Below, in pieces: positions 46,100-55,315 of a stretch of 64,000 nucleotides of DNA. Location: assembly GCF_900104155.1 (NCBI RefSeq), contig NZ_FMYB01000016.1:28318-92317 (forward strand), in the 5' to 3' direction. Source of the stretch: Butyrivibrio sp. INlla16. Its GTDB lineage: Bacteria; Bacillota; Clostridia; Lachnospirales; Lachnospiraceae. The position numbers and the translations under genes were made by a program. Position 1 is the stretch's first letter, and every line of letters starts with the position of its first letter. Under the pieces are notes generated by a model, which was given only the letters and a program-made list of their open reading frames with translations, had not been told where the DNA came from and ran no database searches.

Positions 46100-47331
46100 C
46101 AGCGCCTACTCCTGTCAAATGATAGAAGCTTTAACTTTCTCGAAAGTTCCGAAAGCTCCACGCCAAGAGAGCAGTCAAATACACCACCCTCGGATTCAAT
46201 TATACATTCATTCTCTTTTAGAAGCGGATCCTCAACAATTTCAAGAGTCGAATTCGGGGATGCCATTACTTCCTCAAGATTTGCCTTTTCATCGGATACC
46301 AGATCATAATCATCGGCCGATATATGTAAAATAATATCAACTCCGCTCTCCATCTTGCCAAGTGTAGTTCTTATGAGATGAAGTATAATGTCTTTATTTT
46401 CTCGAAGATCAACATTAAATACATGTTCGTAAATTTGTGTCAGTGTATCAACCATGTCAGGCTCAATGCTCGCAACAAGCTGCTGAAAATCCGATTGTTG
46501 CTTATCTTTTTCGGCCTGGATCTCCTCCTTGGCCTCTGCCTTCATTTTTTCAATTTCCTCAGCGGCCTGTTTTATTCCTTCTTCATAACCGGCAGCTCTG
46601 CCTTCCTCCATGGCCTGATTACGTATCTCATCAGCCTGAGCCTGGGCATCATCAACAATCTGTTTTGCCTGCTCCTCAGCCATTCTGATCTGTTCATCAA
46701 TCTGCGCCTGTATCTCTTCCAGATTAATCTGCGGAACTTCCTCCGCCGGAGGCTCCGGCTCGGGTGTCATATCCATGCCGAGATTCATGTCCTCCTCAGA
46801 CATTCCCATTCCCTGGTTATCAAAATCATCTCCCTGATATGCGTAATCACCCATTGCTCCCGGGTTCTCACCATATCCTTCGGATGGATTTGCACCGTAC
46901 ATGCCATCCCCGGAATCATAGGGAATATTTTCTCCAAAGCCTTGCTGTTCTCCCATTCCGTAACCGGAATTCTCATCATAAGCTCCTGAATTATCAAACC
47001 CTTCGCCATAATTCTGAACACTTTCTTCCGGAAATCCCTCCTGAAAGCCTTCATTAAAGCTGCCCATCTGATTCTGATCATCAAAATTGGTGTTGCCTAT
47101 GATATTTTGACCCTCATCGTAAGCGCCTACCTGTTCAAAGCCAAGTCCTTCTTCAAACGCGCCAAAAACAGGCACTGGCTCACCTTTCTCCAATGCCTCC
47201 CTTCTTTTGGCTTCCTGGGCCTGATATTTTTCTATTTTCTGCTCAGCAAGCTCGTTGTTATCAATGATGTGCTTATCGTTTTCATCAACCTGATACCAAC
47301 CGAACTTAAGTAAATTAGATTGATTAGACAA
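46099..47331 (-). CDS. fliH: Flagellar export regulator FliH with long acidic low-complexity insert
   Basis: About 410 residues. The N-terminal SNQSNLLKFGWYQV and HIIDNNEL match FliH. Residues about 57-191 are a Gly/Glu/Asp/Asn/Gln/Tyr/Phe-rich insert, and the normal coiled coil and FliI-binding region follow. FliH is typically 230-270 residues. Starts at 47343 (GTG), 47340 (ATG) and 47331 (TTG) are possible; TTG is chosen because GGAGGTGAT lies upstream at usable spacing and SNQ matches homologues. Overlaps fliG by 8 nt. Confidence 0.88.
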   Translation of the reverse strand: MSNQSNLLKFGWYQVDENDKHIIDNNELAEQKIEKYQAQEAKRREALEKGEPVPVFGAFEEGLGFEQVGAYDEGQNIIGNTNFDDQNQMGSFNEGFQEGFPEESVQNYGEGFDNSGAYDENSGYGMGEQQGFGENIPYDSGDGMYGANPSEGYGENPGAMGDYAYQGDDFDNQGMGMSEEDMNLGMDMTPEPEPPAEEVPQINLEEIQAQIDEQIRMAEEQAKQIVDDAQAQADEIRNQAMEEGRAAGYEEGIKQAAEEIEKMKAEAKEEIQAEKDKQQSDFQQLVASIEPDMVDTLTQIYEHVFNVDLRENKDIILHLIRTTLGKMESGVDIILHISADDYDLVSDEKANLEEVMASPNSTLEIVEDPLLKENECIIESEGGVFDCSLGVELSELSRKLKLLSFDRSRR

Positions 47332-48430
47332 CCAGGTCATCACCTCCGCCTCTGGAGATTACAATCTCACCGGCATCCTCAAGCTTACGTATAACATTAA
47401 CAATCTTCTGCTGTGCTTCCTCAACATCCTTCATACGAACAGGTCCCATGAAGTCCATGTCTTCCTTAATCATTGCAGCAAGACGCTTAGACAGGTTGTT
47501 AAAGATAGCGGTCTGTACCTGTTCAGTAGATCCCTTACAAGCAAGGCCGAGGTCAGCATTGTCAACATCACGCAGCACGCGCTGAATAGCACGGTCGTCC
47601 AGAAGAAGGATATCCTCGAAGACGAACATCTTCTTGCGGATCTCATCTGCAAGTTCAGGCTGCTCGATTTCCAGAGTCTCCATGATATGTTTCTCAGTAG
47701 CACGGTCAACTGCATTGAGGATTTCAACCACAGCATCTACACCACCGACAACCGTATAATCCTGGTTAACCAGTGATGAAAGCTTGGACTCAAGAACTCT
47801 CTCAACTTCTTTGATCGTATCGGGACTTGTTCTGTCCATTGTTGCGATACGCTTTGCAACATCAGCCTGTCTCTCAGGCGGCAGCGCACCAAGGATCATA
47901 GCACTTTGTGCCGATGACATATAGGACATAACAAGAGCAATAGTCTGCGGGTGTTCATCCTGTATGAAGGTAAGAAGCTGTGAAGGATCGGCCTTTCTGA
48001 TAAACTCGAAGGGCTTAACCTGAAGAGATGCAGTCAGTTTACTGATAACATCCATCGCCTTATCTTCACCAAGAGCCTTCTCCAGAAGTTCCTTGGCATA
48101 GTTGATACCACCCTCAGCAATATACTGTTGGGCAAGACAGATTCCGTAAAACTCCTCGATAACCGCTTCCTTAACCTGAGGTGTTACACTTCTGGTGTTA
48201 GCAATCTCAAGAGTCAGTTCCTCTATCTCATCTTCTTTCAAATGTTTAAAAATGGCGGATGACTTTTCCGGTCCGAGGGCAATCAAAAGGATGGCTGCTT
48301 TCTGCGTTCCTGAAAGATTCGCAGTAAGAGCCGGATCATAATTCCCTGCGGGAGGTAATCCACCCGCCGCTGCGGCAGCGGAGCCACCTTCTAATTCGTC
48401 ATCATCAAATTCTTCGCCGTCGATAGCCAT
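47324..48430 (-). CDS. fliG: Motor switch protein FliG
   Basis: 368 residues; transmits torque and binds FliF and FliM. The EHPQ motif (IQDEHPQTIALVMSYM) and C-terminal charged helices are present. The first 35 residues form an acidic, Ala/Gly-rich extension before the standard start LSGTQKAAILLIALG. Confidence 0.97.
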   Translation of the reverse strand: MAIDGEEFDDDELEGGSAAAAAGGLPPAGNYDPALTANLSGTQKAAILLIALGPEKSSAIFKHLKEDEIEELTLEIANTRSVTPQVKEAVIEEFYGICLAQQYIAEGGINYAKELLEKALGEDKAMDVISKLTASLQVKPFEFIRKADPSQLLTFIQDEHPQTIALVMSYMSSAQSAMILGALPPERQADVAKRIATMDRTSPDTIKEVERVLESKLSSLVNQDYTVVGGVDAVVEILNAVDRATEKHIMETLEIEQPELADEIRKKMFVFEDILLLDDRAIQRVLRDVDNADLGLACKGSTEQVQTAIFNNLSKRLAAMIKEDMDFMGPVRMKDVEEAQQKIVNVIRKLEDAGEIVISRGGGDDLVV

Positions 48431-48461
48431 TGTAAGTATTCCCCTCCGTGATTTTTAAGAA

Positions 48462-50114
48462 TTATATCTCAAAGTCTTCCTTGAGCCAGTTGCGAAGAAG
48501 TATCGCTGCAGCTTCCGGATTCTCTTCGATAAACTTCTCGATGAGTTTCATAGTCTCGCTTCCTTCTTCCATGGTTATATCCGCAAGACCACCTTCCTCC
48601 TCAAGATATTCATCCGGCTGTGATTCGAGAAGCTCCTCAACTGAAAGTTCATCAGGCAGAACCTCTTCCTCAGCTTCTTCAATCTCAATTTCTTCTTTTC
48701 TGGTTCTGATACTTCTCCAGATAACAAATGCAAGAAGTCCGAGAATAAGAAGTATAAGTATCGCCTGTAGGACATCCGTAAAGGTAAGTCCTTTTCCCTC
48801 TGAATCAAAGAATTCAGGCTGTTCGTACGCTGTCATTGAAATATTTGCTGCCGAAATACCTGTCGCTTTGGCAACAATATTTATCGTATCCTCAGCCACC
48901 TCTGCCTGTGTGACCCCGGTATTCTCCTTGAATTCCTTCCAGGTCATGTTCTCATGCTCTTCAGGCTTATAGTTATCCTCGTTATAGATAACATACTTTG
49001 TAGCTGTAACGGAGATTGTGGACTCTTCATAATTCACCTTACCTGAAGGTGTATCAACAGTTGTAATCTCCTCGTTAGGAAGATAATCCTTGGATTCCTC
49101 TTCTATCGTAGATGATGAATTCTCATTATCCTGAAGCATATAAGAGGTCTCATCATCATTATTTGTATCAGTTCCGGGAATGCCGCTTGTGCCGTTTACA
49201 TTCTGGGCACTGTAGTTGTCCTCATGACTCAAAACACCCTGTGTCTGATCCTCAGCAGGTGTATAAGTATGTGTCGTCTTTTTTATATTTGAAAAATCAA
49301 GGATCAGGTTACTTGCAACTTCAATATCATTGTAGAGCTTTGTGCCCTTAAGGACTCTGATGACTTCATTTCTGACCTGCTGCTCTGCCTTGGTCTTGGC
49401 ATTAAGCTGAGTGCTGGCAAGTCCTGCAGCGGTAGTATCTTCGGAACCGGAGAACAAAAGATTTCCATCGCTATCCATGATGGTTATCTTCTCCGTTGTA
49501 TTATTTCCAAGTGCTGTTGCTGTTGCCTTAGCAAGAAATGCCGCATTGTCTTCCGTAAAGGACTCAGGATCCCTAAGTCTTAAGAATATCGATGCTGAAG
49601 ATTCCTCATTTTTGGATAAAAGAGTTCCATCATTGATCGGTATATGAAGCTCAATTCTGGCACTGTCTATATCATCAAAGTACTCTTCAAAATCGTGTCC
49701 GAGCTTACTTTCAAGATAAGCTATGTATTTTTTTTGCTTATCTGATTCTGTTGTTGAAAAGCTGCCGTTGGTTACATTATCAATACTATAGGTATCAGGC
49801 TGTATATAGTTTGTACCCAGCAAAAGAGAGGCATTACTCTCATCCGATTTCAAAACCTCGAACCTAAGATTATCCTCTGATTTTCTGTACTTAATACCGT
49901 TTTCATCAAATAATTCAATTATCTGTTGTGACTCCTTCATAGTCTCAACAGTAGCAACCGTTACATATTTGGGCTGGTTGTATACAGTAACCAGTATAAT
50001 AATTACCATGATTACTGCAGCTACACAGGCTCCAATAAGCGTCTTCTGTCTGATTGTAAAGCGATTCCACCACCCAAGGATCCTGTCCCTGAGATCCAAA
50101 AGACGTTCTCTCAT
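48462..50114 (-). CDS. fliF: Flagellar MS-ring protein FliF
   Basis: 550 residues with N-terminal and C-terminal transmembrane helices (about 26-46 and 440-462), ring-building domains between them, and an acidic C-terminus that docks FliG. The periplasmic part contains a Ser/Asp/Glu-rich loop (about 270-345). Gap of 125 nt from fliE, carrying repeat B. Confidence 0.96.
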   Translation of the reverse strand: MRERLLDLRDRILGWWNRFTIRQKTLIGACVAAVIMVIIILVTVYNQPKYVTVATVETMKESQQIIELFDENGIKYRKSEDNLRFEVLKSDESNASLLLGTNYIQPDTYSIDNVTNGSFSTTESDKQKKYIAYLESKLGHDFEEYFDDIDSARIELHIPINDGTLLSKNEESSASIFLRLRDPESFTEDNAAFLAKATATALGNNTTEKITIMDSDGNLLFSGSEDTTAAGLASTQLNAKTKAEQQVRNEVIRVLKGTKLYNDIEVASNLILDFSNIKKTTHTYTPAEDQTQGVLSHEDNYSAQNVNGTSGIPGTDTNNDDETSYMLQDNENSSSTIEEESKDYLPNEEITTVDTPSGKVNYEESTISVTATKYVIYNEDNYKPEEHENMTWKEFKENTGVTQAEVAEDTINIVAKATGISAANISMTAYEQPEFFDSEGKGLTFTDVLQAILILLILGLLAFVIWRSIRTRKEEIEIEEAEEEVLPDELSVEELLESQPDEYLEEEGGLADITMEEGSETMKLIEKFIEENPEAAAILLRNWLKEDFEI

Positions 50115-50146
50115 ACTCCTCTCCTCCGTACTTACTTCTAACGCTT

Positions 50147-50229
50147 CCCCTCATCCGGCACTTCGTGCCACCTTCCCCCAGGGGAAGGCATATAGTTTCT
50201 TCGTGCACCTTCTCCAAAGGAGAAGGCTA
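50147..50229. repeat. Hairpin repeat, family B, copy 3 plus a partial copy
   Basis: A full unit (50147-50190) is followed by a half unit (CTTCGTGCACCTTCTCC..GGAGAAGG). It occupies the fliE-fliF gap. Confidence 0.78.
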
Positions 50230-50239
50230 ATAAATCAAT

Positions 50240-50581
50240 TTATATCTGCATCTGCATGATTTCTTTATATGCAGAAAGCATGCGGTCTCTGACCGCTACC
50301 GTATACTGCAGTGCTGTCTCGGCTTTCTGCAGCGCTATCGCAAGATCATGTGTATTATCCGTCTCACCGAGAGACCACTTAATCTCCTCATTCTCAGCAT
50401 CTGACAGATACGCATTCGTAGTATTTATATTTTCAACAGCTCTCTTGAAAATATTATTAAAAGAACCATCGTTACCAAATCTGTCCCCAAGTGGATTAGT
50501 AACCTTGGAATTAACCTTTTCAGCATTTCGAATCGCTGTCGAATGAACATTTCTTATCTGACTAATATCAATATCTGCCAT
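50240..50581 (-). CDS. fliE: Flagellar hook-basal body protein FliE
   Basis: 113 residues; the C-terminal half (LAIALQKAETALQYTVAVRD) is the FliE signature. Joins the MS ring to the rod. Third gene of the hook unit, 80 nt after flgC. Confidence 0.93.
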   Translation of the reverse strand: MADIDISQIRNVHSTAIRNAEKVNSKVTNPLGDRFGNDGSFNNIFKRAVENINTTNAYLSDAENEEIKWSLGETDNTHDLAIALQKAETALQYTVAVRDRMLSAYKEIMQMQI

Positions 50582-50661
50582 TTATATCTCCCCGCGGATC
50601 CCCTGTCCGCAATTAGTCTTGCAGGTCATCACTCCGGCTCAGATGAATCATTCAATAATCA

Positions 50662-51120
50662 TCAGCCCTGAGCTATGGAAAGTCCCTGACTCATAAGATT
50701 CTTACTTGCATTAAAAGCTGTAGCATTAGCTTCATATCCTCTCTGCGCATCAATGAGATTAGTCATCTCTGTAACGATGTCAACATTAGGATATGTAACA
50801 TAACCGTACTCATCCGCATCCGGATGTGACGGATCATAAACCATCTTGTAATCGGTCCAGGTGTCATCCTTGATTGAAGATACCTTAACGCCTCTTCCGC
50901 TATAGTGATCCAGTCTCTCGTTAAGAATCTTGGAAAAAGGTGTCTGAGTACCTTTTTCGGAAAAAGTTACCACTTTTCTCGTATATACATCACCGGTAGC
51001 ATCCCTTGTGGTATTTGCATTGGCGATATTCTGGGAGATGATATCCATGCGAAAACGCTCAGCTGTCATTCCCGAAGAGTTGATATTAAAGGAATCAAAC
51101 ATATTACCTGTACTAATCAT
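50662..51120 (-). CDS. flgC: Flagellar rod protein FlgC
   Basis: 152 residues. Has the rod N-motif (FNINSSGMTAERFRMDIIS, QNIANANTT) and the C-terminal YEANATAFNASKNL. Ten bases after flgB. Confidence 0.96.
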   Translation of the reverse strand: MISTGNMFDSFNINSSGMTAERFRMDIISQNIANANTTRDATGDVYTRKVVTFSEKGTQTPFSKILNERLDHYSGRGVKVSSIKDDTWTDYKMVYDPSHPDADEYGYVTYPNVDIVTEMTNLIDAQRGYEANATAFNASKNLMSQGLSIAQG

Positions 51121-51130
51121 AGGCTATACC

Positions 51131-51526
51131 TCACTGTCCTCTCATGGCTGTCTGAAGGTTGGAAAACTCTGACTTAATCCCGAGCATAACACCCTGATAT
51201 TTAAGTTGGTTAGCTGCAAGAGTCACGTTTTCAGTATCAATGTCCACGTTATTGCCATCCATTCTGTATGAAAAGTTGGAATAATCTGTATACGGTCTTG
51301 GTTTCAGTCTGCTTATCTTAAGATCCGAGACCTTGGCATCCATGGTCTTATACCTGGAGTTTCCAAGAGCGCGTTCAAGCTCCCTCTCAAATGCAACGTC
51401 CTGTCTCTTGTAGCCGGGCGTATTAACATTTGCAAGGTTATTGGATAAGACTTCATTCCTTACCCATGAAGCATCAGCAGTCTTATCAAGAACATTAATG
51501 TAATCAAACGCGTTACTGTTGATCAT
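51131..51526 (-). CDS. flgB: Flagellar rod protein FlgB
   Basis: 131 residues, with NVLSNNLANVNTPGYKRQDV-type rod motif (variant VRNEVLSNN). First gene of the flagellar locus. Start at 51526 follows GGAGGGGAG; a six-codon longer reading starts inside that site. A minus-strand TATAAT at 51623-51628 is the best -10 candidate. Confidence 0.95.
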   Translation of the reverse strand: MINSNAFDYINVLDKTADASWVRNEVLSNNLANVNTPGYKRQDVAFERELERALGNSRYKTMDAKVSDLKISRLKPRPYTDYSNFSYRMDGNNVDIDTENVTLAANQLKYQGVMLGIKSEFSNLQTAMRGQ

Positions 51527-51660
51527 AGTCTCCCCTCCGTACATAATAAGGCAGGATAATCCTTTTAATCCTTACTATCATATTATGATGATTTTAATCA
51601 AATTACAAGCAATTTGGCAAAAATTATACTTTATATTGTGTTTTTTATATGTCACAGGCA

Positions 51661-51702
51661 CAATATAAAGAAAAGGGATTCGTCACTTCGACAAATCCCT
51701 TT
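51661..51702 (-). terminator. Terminator after codY
   Basis: Minus-strand AAAGGGATT and AATCCCTTT pair (nine bases), then TTTTCTTTATATTG. It lies between codY and flgB, so codY and the flagellar operon are probably separate transcripts. Confidence 0.8.
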
Positions 51703-51751
51703 ATCATTGCACATCCTGTATTTATTATTTCGGAAAAGCTCATAAAGCTCT

Positions 51752-52531
51752 TTACATCTGCGCCTTAAGTTTTTTTATTTCATCAAATACAACATCATTT
51801 AAAACTTTAATATATGTCCCCTTCATTCCCGAGGATCTGGATTCAATTACTCCTGCACTCTCAAATTTGCGAAGCGCATTTACAATAACACTTCTTGTTA
51901 TTCCGACTCTGTCAGCAATCTTGCTTGCTACCAGAACACCTTCCATACCGTTTAGCTCATCAAAAATATGGATGATGGCTTCCATCTCTGAAAATGACAG
52001 TGTACTTATCGCCGACTTAACAACTGCAAGTTTTCTGCTTTCCTCTGCATTTTCTTCATTAACGGCTCTTAGCATCTCAAGGCCTACTACCGTTGTGCCA
52101 TATTCACAGAGAATAATATCATCGATATCATAAGGCTCATTGCACTTATAAAGAAAAAGTGTACCGAGTCTTTCTCCTGCGATTTCAATGGGTGTAATGA
52201 TTGCCTGGTATTTTCTCATGTCAACATCTTCAAAGCCAAGCGTCTCCAGATTTACATTTTCTTTAGTGGATAAAACCGTGAGGAGTCTTTCGTTCAGCAT
52301 TGGATCTATGAAGCTTCCTACATCATCAACAAGCATTTCTCCCAGAGAATCAACGGCAGATGTCTCACCGATACCGAGAACCTTGCCCTTTCTGCTTATT
52401 ACCAGCATGTTGGAATTAAGGATATCGCAAAGCACTGTGCAAATATCGTTAAACACAACCTTTCCGGAATTGCTATTGTGTAGAAGTTTCCCAATTTTTC
52501 TGGTTTTATCCAAAAGCTGTACACTACTCAT
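51752..52531 (-). CDS. codY: Global nutrient regulator CodY
   Basis: 259 residues: N-terminal GAF domain binding branched-chain amino acids, and a C-terminal winged helix (ASKIADRVGITRSVIVNALR) that is almost diagnostic. A GTP- and amino-acid-responsive repressor that in several Firmicutes controls motility. Start preceded by AGGAGA. Sits next to flgB as in B. subtilis, but without the clpYQ genes between it and topA. Confidence 0.97.
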   Translation of the reverse strand: MSSVQLLDKTRKIGKLLHNSNSGKVVFNDICTVLCDILNSNMLVISRKGKVLGIGETSAVDSLGEMLVDDVGSFIDPMLNERLLTVLSTKENVNLETLGFEDVDMRKYQAIITPIEIAGERLGTLFLYKCNEPYDIDDIILCEYGTTVVGLEMLRAVNEENAEESRKLAVVKSAISTLSFSEMEAIIHIFDELNGMEGVLVASKIADRVGITRSVIVNALRKFESAGVIESRSSGMKGTYIKVLNDVVFDEIKKLKAQM

Positions 52532-52680
52532 GAAAAAAGTCTCCTTTTATCTGAAAATGCCACTAAGTTTATATAAATCTACTACAACTAACGTGATTGT
52601 ACCACATAATATACAATACATCAAAGCAATTTGTGCATATTTTTATTAAAATTTAATGAATAGAATGTACAAATCAAAAT

Positions 52681-52722
52681 AAAGAAAAAGCACAGACAGA
52701 AAATATAAATTCTGTCTGTGCC
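52681..52722 (-). terminator. Terminator after topA
   Basis: GCACAGACAGAA and TTCTGTCTGTGC form a perfect 12-bp stem, followed on the minus strand by TTTTTCTTTA. It lies just after the topA stop. Confidence 0.9.
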
Positions 52723-52739
52723 ATATATATTTAGATCAA

Positions 52740-54830
52740 TTAATCCTCGTCTTTACCGCGGTCTTCGATATATCCGCACTCAGGATCATTACATACAAGT
52801 TTGTTATTCTTTATAAGCATAAGTCCGCCGCATCTTGGACATGCTTTCTTGGAAGGTTTCTGCCATACCATGAAGTCACAATCAGGATTGTTTATGCAGC
52901 CATAGTATAAACGACCTTTTCTTGTTCTCTTAAGCACTATGTCTTTTCCGCACTTAGGGCAGGAAACACCTGTCTTTTCATAGTAAGGTTTGGTATTTCT
53001 GCACTCAGGGAAGCCGGGGCATGCAAGGAATTTACCATGCGGTCCGTATTTAATAACCATGTTGCGTCCGCAATTTTCGCAGACAACATCGGTTGCCTCA
53101 TCTTGAATCTCAACCTTCTCAATTTCCTTCTGAGCTTTCTCAACGGCATCTGCAAGATCGGGATAGAAGTTCTCTACAATGGTCTTCCACTTAACATCAC
53201 CCTCAGCCACACCGTCAAGGAGAGTCTCCATGTTGGAAGTAAAGCTTACATCAACTATTTGAGGGAATGCCTCGTTCATCATCTTATTGACAGCTTCTCC
53301 AAGCTCAGTGACATATAAGTTCTTATTTTCTTTTGTAATGTAGTGTCTTGCGAGTATGGTTGTTATTGTCGGCGCATAGGTCGAAGGTCTTCCGATTCCG
53401 AGCGCTTCAAGATCGTGTACAAGAGAAGCCTCTGTATAGTGAGGTGCTGGCTGCGTAAAGTGCTGTTTTTCCTCATAATCCTGAAGTTCAAGCTCTGAAT
53501 TCTCATCGATTCTCTTTGCCAGAGTATTCTTCTCAATCTGGTCCTCATCATCGGTATAGACATTCATGAAACCGTCAAATACCGTTCTGGACGCAGCAAC
53601 TGTAAAGCGGTGGTCTCCCGCATCTATTTTCACGGAAGTTGTCTCATATTTAGCAGCTGCCATCCTGCTGGCCATAAATCTGCGCCAGATAAGCTGATAA
53701 AGGCGGAACTGATCTCTGGTGAGGAATTCCTTAACGGCTACCGGTGTGTTGTTAACATCTGTAGGTCTTATAGCCTCATGCGCATCCTGAATCTTTGCTC
53801 CGGATTTACCGCCCTGAGTTGCCTCTGCAAGATATTCTTTACCAAAAGCGTTTGCAATATAATTTGCTGCAGAAGCCTGGGCTTCCTCGGAAACACGAGT
53901 CGAATCCGTACGAAGGTAAGTGATGAGTCCGACAGTTCCTGCCTTACCCATATCAATTCCTTCATAGAGCTGCTGCGCCGTGCGCATTGTCTTCTGTGTT
54001 GAGAAATTGAGGGATTTTGATGCCTCCTGCTGAAGTGTCGATGTCGTAAAAGGAAGTGGTGCCTTCTTTGTACGCTCGCCCTTCTTTATTTCGGAAATTT
54101 TGAATTTCTTTCCCTTTAAGTCTTTTACAATTTCGTCAAGCTCTGCTCTGGAAGAAATGTCAATCTTTTTGCCATCTTTTCCATAATAGTGTGCGACGAT
54201 AGGTTTCTTCTCTCCCTTAACCTTAAGGGTAGCATCAAGAGTCCAGTATTCCTGAGGAATGAATGAATTGATCTCATCCTCTCTGTCACAAATAATTCTG
54301 AGTGCTACAGACTGCACACGTCCTGCGGAAAGTCCTCTCTTAATCTTCTCCCATAAAAGAGGCGATATCTGATAACCAACCATTCTGTCCAGTACACGTC
54401 TGGCCTGCTGAGCATCGACAAGGTTCATATCGATGTCTCTGGGATGCTTCATAGCTTCCTTAACAGCTGATTGTGTAATCTCGTTAAAGGTTACTCTGGA
54501 AAAACGATCCTTTGCATCCTCTAGCTTAAGTGCTGTCATAAGGTGCCAGGAAATTGCTTCTCCTTCGCGGTCAGGGTCAGTTGCGAGATAAATATGGTCT
54601 GCATTCTTTGCCGCTTTGCGAAGAGCTGCAAGAACATCGCCCTTACCCCTTATAGTAATATACTTTGGTTCAAAATCATGTTCTACGTCTATTCCCATCT
54701 GACTTCTGGGAAGATCTCTTACATGGCCGTTACTAGCTGCTACTTCGTAACCTGTACCAAGGAATTTTTTTATTGCTTTCACCTTTGTCGGTGACTCAAC
54801 AATAAGTAAATTTTTCTTTTTTGCTGCCAT
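52740..54830 (-). CDS. topA: DNA topoisomerase I
   Basis: 696 residues, type IA. The Toprim domain starts at NLLIVESPTKVKAI; the active-site region is LITYLRTDSTR; three C-terminal four-Cys zinc ribbons are visible (CENCGR..CPGFPEC, CPKCGK..CINNPDC, CPRCGG..CNDPEC). Upstream of codY. Own promoter at 54895-54923. Confidence 0.98.
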   Translation of the reverse strand: MAAKKKNLLIVESPTKVKAIKKFLGTGYEVAASNGHVRDLPRSQMGIDVEHDFEPKYITIRGKGDVLAALRKAAKNADHIYLATDPDREGEAISWHLMTALKLEDAKDRFSRVTFNEITQSAVKEAMKHPRDIDMNLVDAQQARRVLDRMVGYQISPLLWEKIKRGLSAGRVQSVALRIICDREDEINSFIPQEYWTLDATLKVKGEKKPIVAHYYGKDGKKIDISSRAELDEIVKDLKGKKFKISEIKKGERTKKAPLPFTTSTLQQEASKSLNFSTQKTMRTAQQLYEGIDMGKAGTVGLITYLRTDSTRVSEEAQASAANYIANAFGKEYLAEATQGGKSGAKIQDAHEAIRPTDVNNTPVAVKEFLTRDQFRLYQLIWRRFMASRMAAAKYETTSVKIDAGDHRFTVAASRTVFDGFMNVYTDDEDQIEKNTLAKRIDENSELELQDYEEKQHFTQPAPHYTEASLVHDLEALGIGRPSTYAPTITTILARHYITKENKNLYVTELGEAVNKMMNEAFPQIVDVSFTSNMETLLDGVAEGDVKWKTIVENFYPDLADAVEKAQKEIEKVEIQDEATDVVCENCGRNMVIKYGPHGKFLACPGFPECRNTKPYYEKTGVSCPKCGKDIVLKRTRKGRLYYGCINNPDCDFMVWQKPSKKACPRCGGLMLIKNNKLVCNDPECGYIEDRGKDED

Positions 54831-54894
54831 TAAAAATGCCCCTCTTAAAATGTATTAATAGTAGAAACAGGTTCATTCCGTTTCATAGTTTCGT

Positions 54895-54923
54895 AATATA
54901 CACCAATTTTAGGGGCTTTGCAA
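54895..54923 (-). promoter_or_regulatory. topA promoter
   Basis: TTGCAA at 54918-54923, a 17-bp spacer, and TATATT at 54895-54900 on the minus strand, about 65 nt before the topA start. It lies downstream of the RNA-gene terminator, so topA does not need readthrough from it. Confidence 0.7.
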
Positions 54924-54933
54924 TATGAATTTA

Positions 54934-54984
54934 AAAAATGAAAAAAAAATGAAAGGGCACCGACCTCATCGATCGATGCCCTTT
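54934..54984 (-). terminator. Terminator of the structured RNA gene
   Basis: AAAGGGCA and TGCCCTTT pair around a loop that itself contains ATCGATCGAT. On the minus strand a run of nine T, a CA and six more T follows. No protein gene ends here on that strand. Confidence 0.88.
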
Positions 54985-55280
54985 AGTTCTGAATTTCCAA
55001 TGGACTTGTCTCCTTTTCTGTAATTGTATTTCCACGAATCCTTAAGCGAAAATCACGCTGCGCATCATGATCTTCTTGTGACCACCGGCATCCTCGTTAC
55101 TCGCCGTTCCTGCAGCCAACCGATTCGTTAAGATGAAATGAATAGAGCGATCGAATTGGTGAAGCACACGCCGCCGCATCTCACCTCTATTCTTAAAACA
55201 GATAAATCTGTCTGTTCTCACTCCGGTAAAGCACTCGCTACCATCGCTATTCCTTAGAATTTATCTGCTCTCTTGTTGGT
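54940..55280 (-). ncRNA. Unidentified structured RNA, about 335 nt, with own promoter and terminator
   Basis: No convincing reading frame. Predicted RNA starts near 55280. Perfect stems: 55259-55267 with 55199-55207 (9 bp), 55185-55192 with 55140-55147 (8 bp), 55122-55128 with 55034-55040 (7 bp), and 55066-55075 with 55048-55057 (10 bp, one or two G-U). Extra hairpins occur at 55225-55242 and inside 55158-55185. The last stems imply a multi-branch fold. Near the 3' end AGGAGA (55009-55014) precedes TTG at 55000 and a five-codon frame ending at 54983. I see no hallmarks of RNase P, tmRNA, SRP, 6S or known riboswitches. Confidence 0.7.
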
Positions 55281-55286
55281 AAAATG

Positions 55287-55315
55287 ATAATATCAATATT
55301 GTTCCAAAATGTCAA
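55287..55315 (-). promoter_or_regulatory. Consensus sigma-A promoter of the structured RNA
   Basis: TTGACA at 55310-55315, exactly 17 bp, TATTAT at 55287-55292, minus strand. Among the best promoters in the window, and no open frame lies downstream before the terminator. Confidence 0.85.

Noticed and set aside
54940..55280. The RNA gene as CsrB-like sponge
   Set aside because: It has about eight GGA trinucleotides in 335 nt, close to the number expected by chance.
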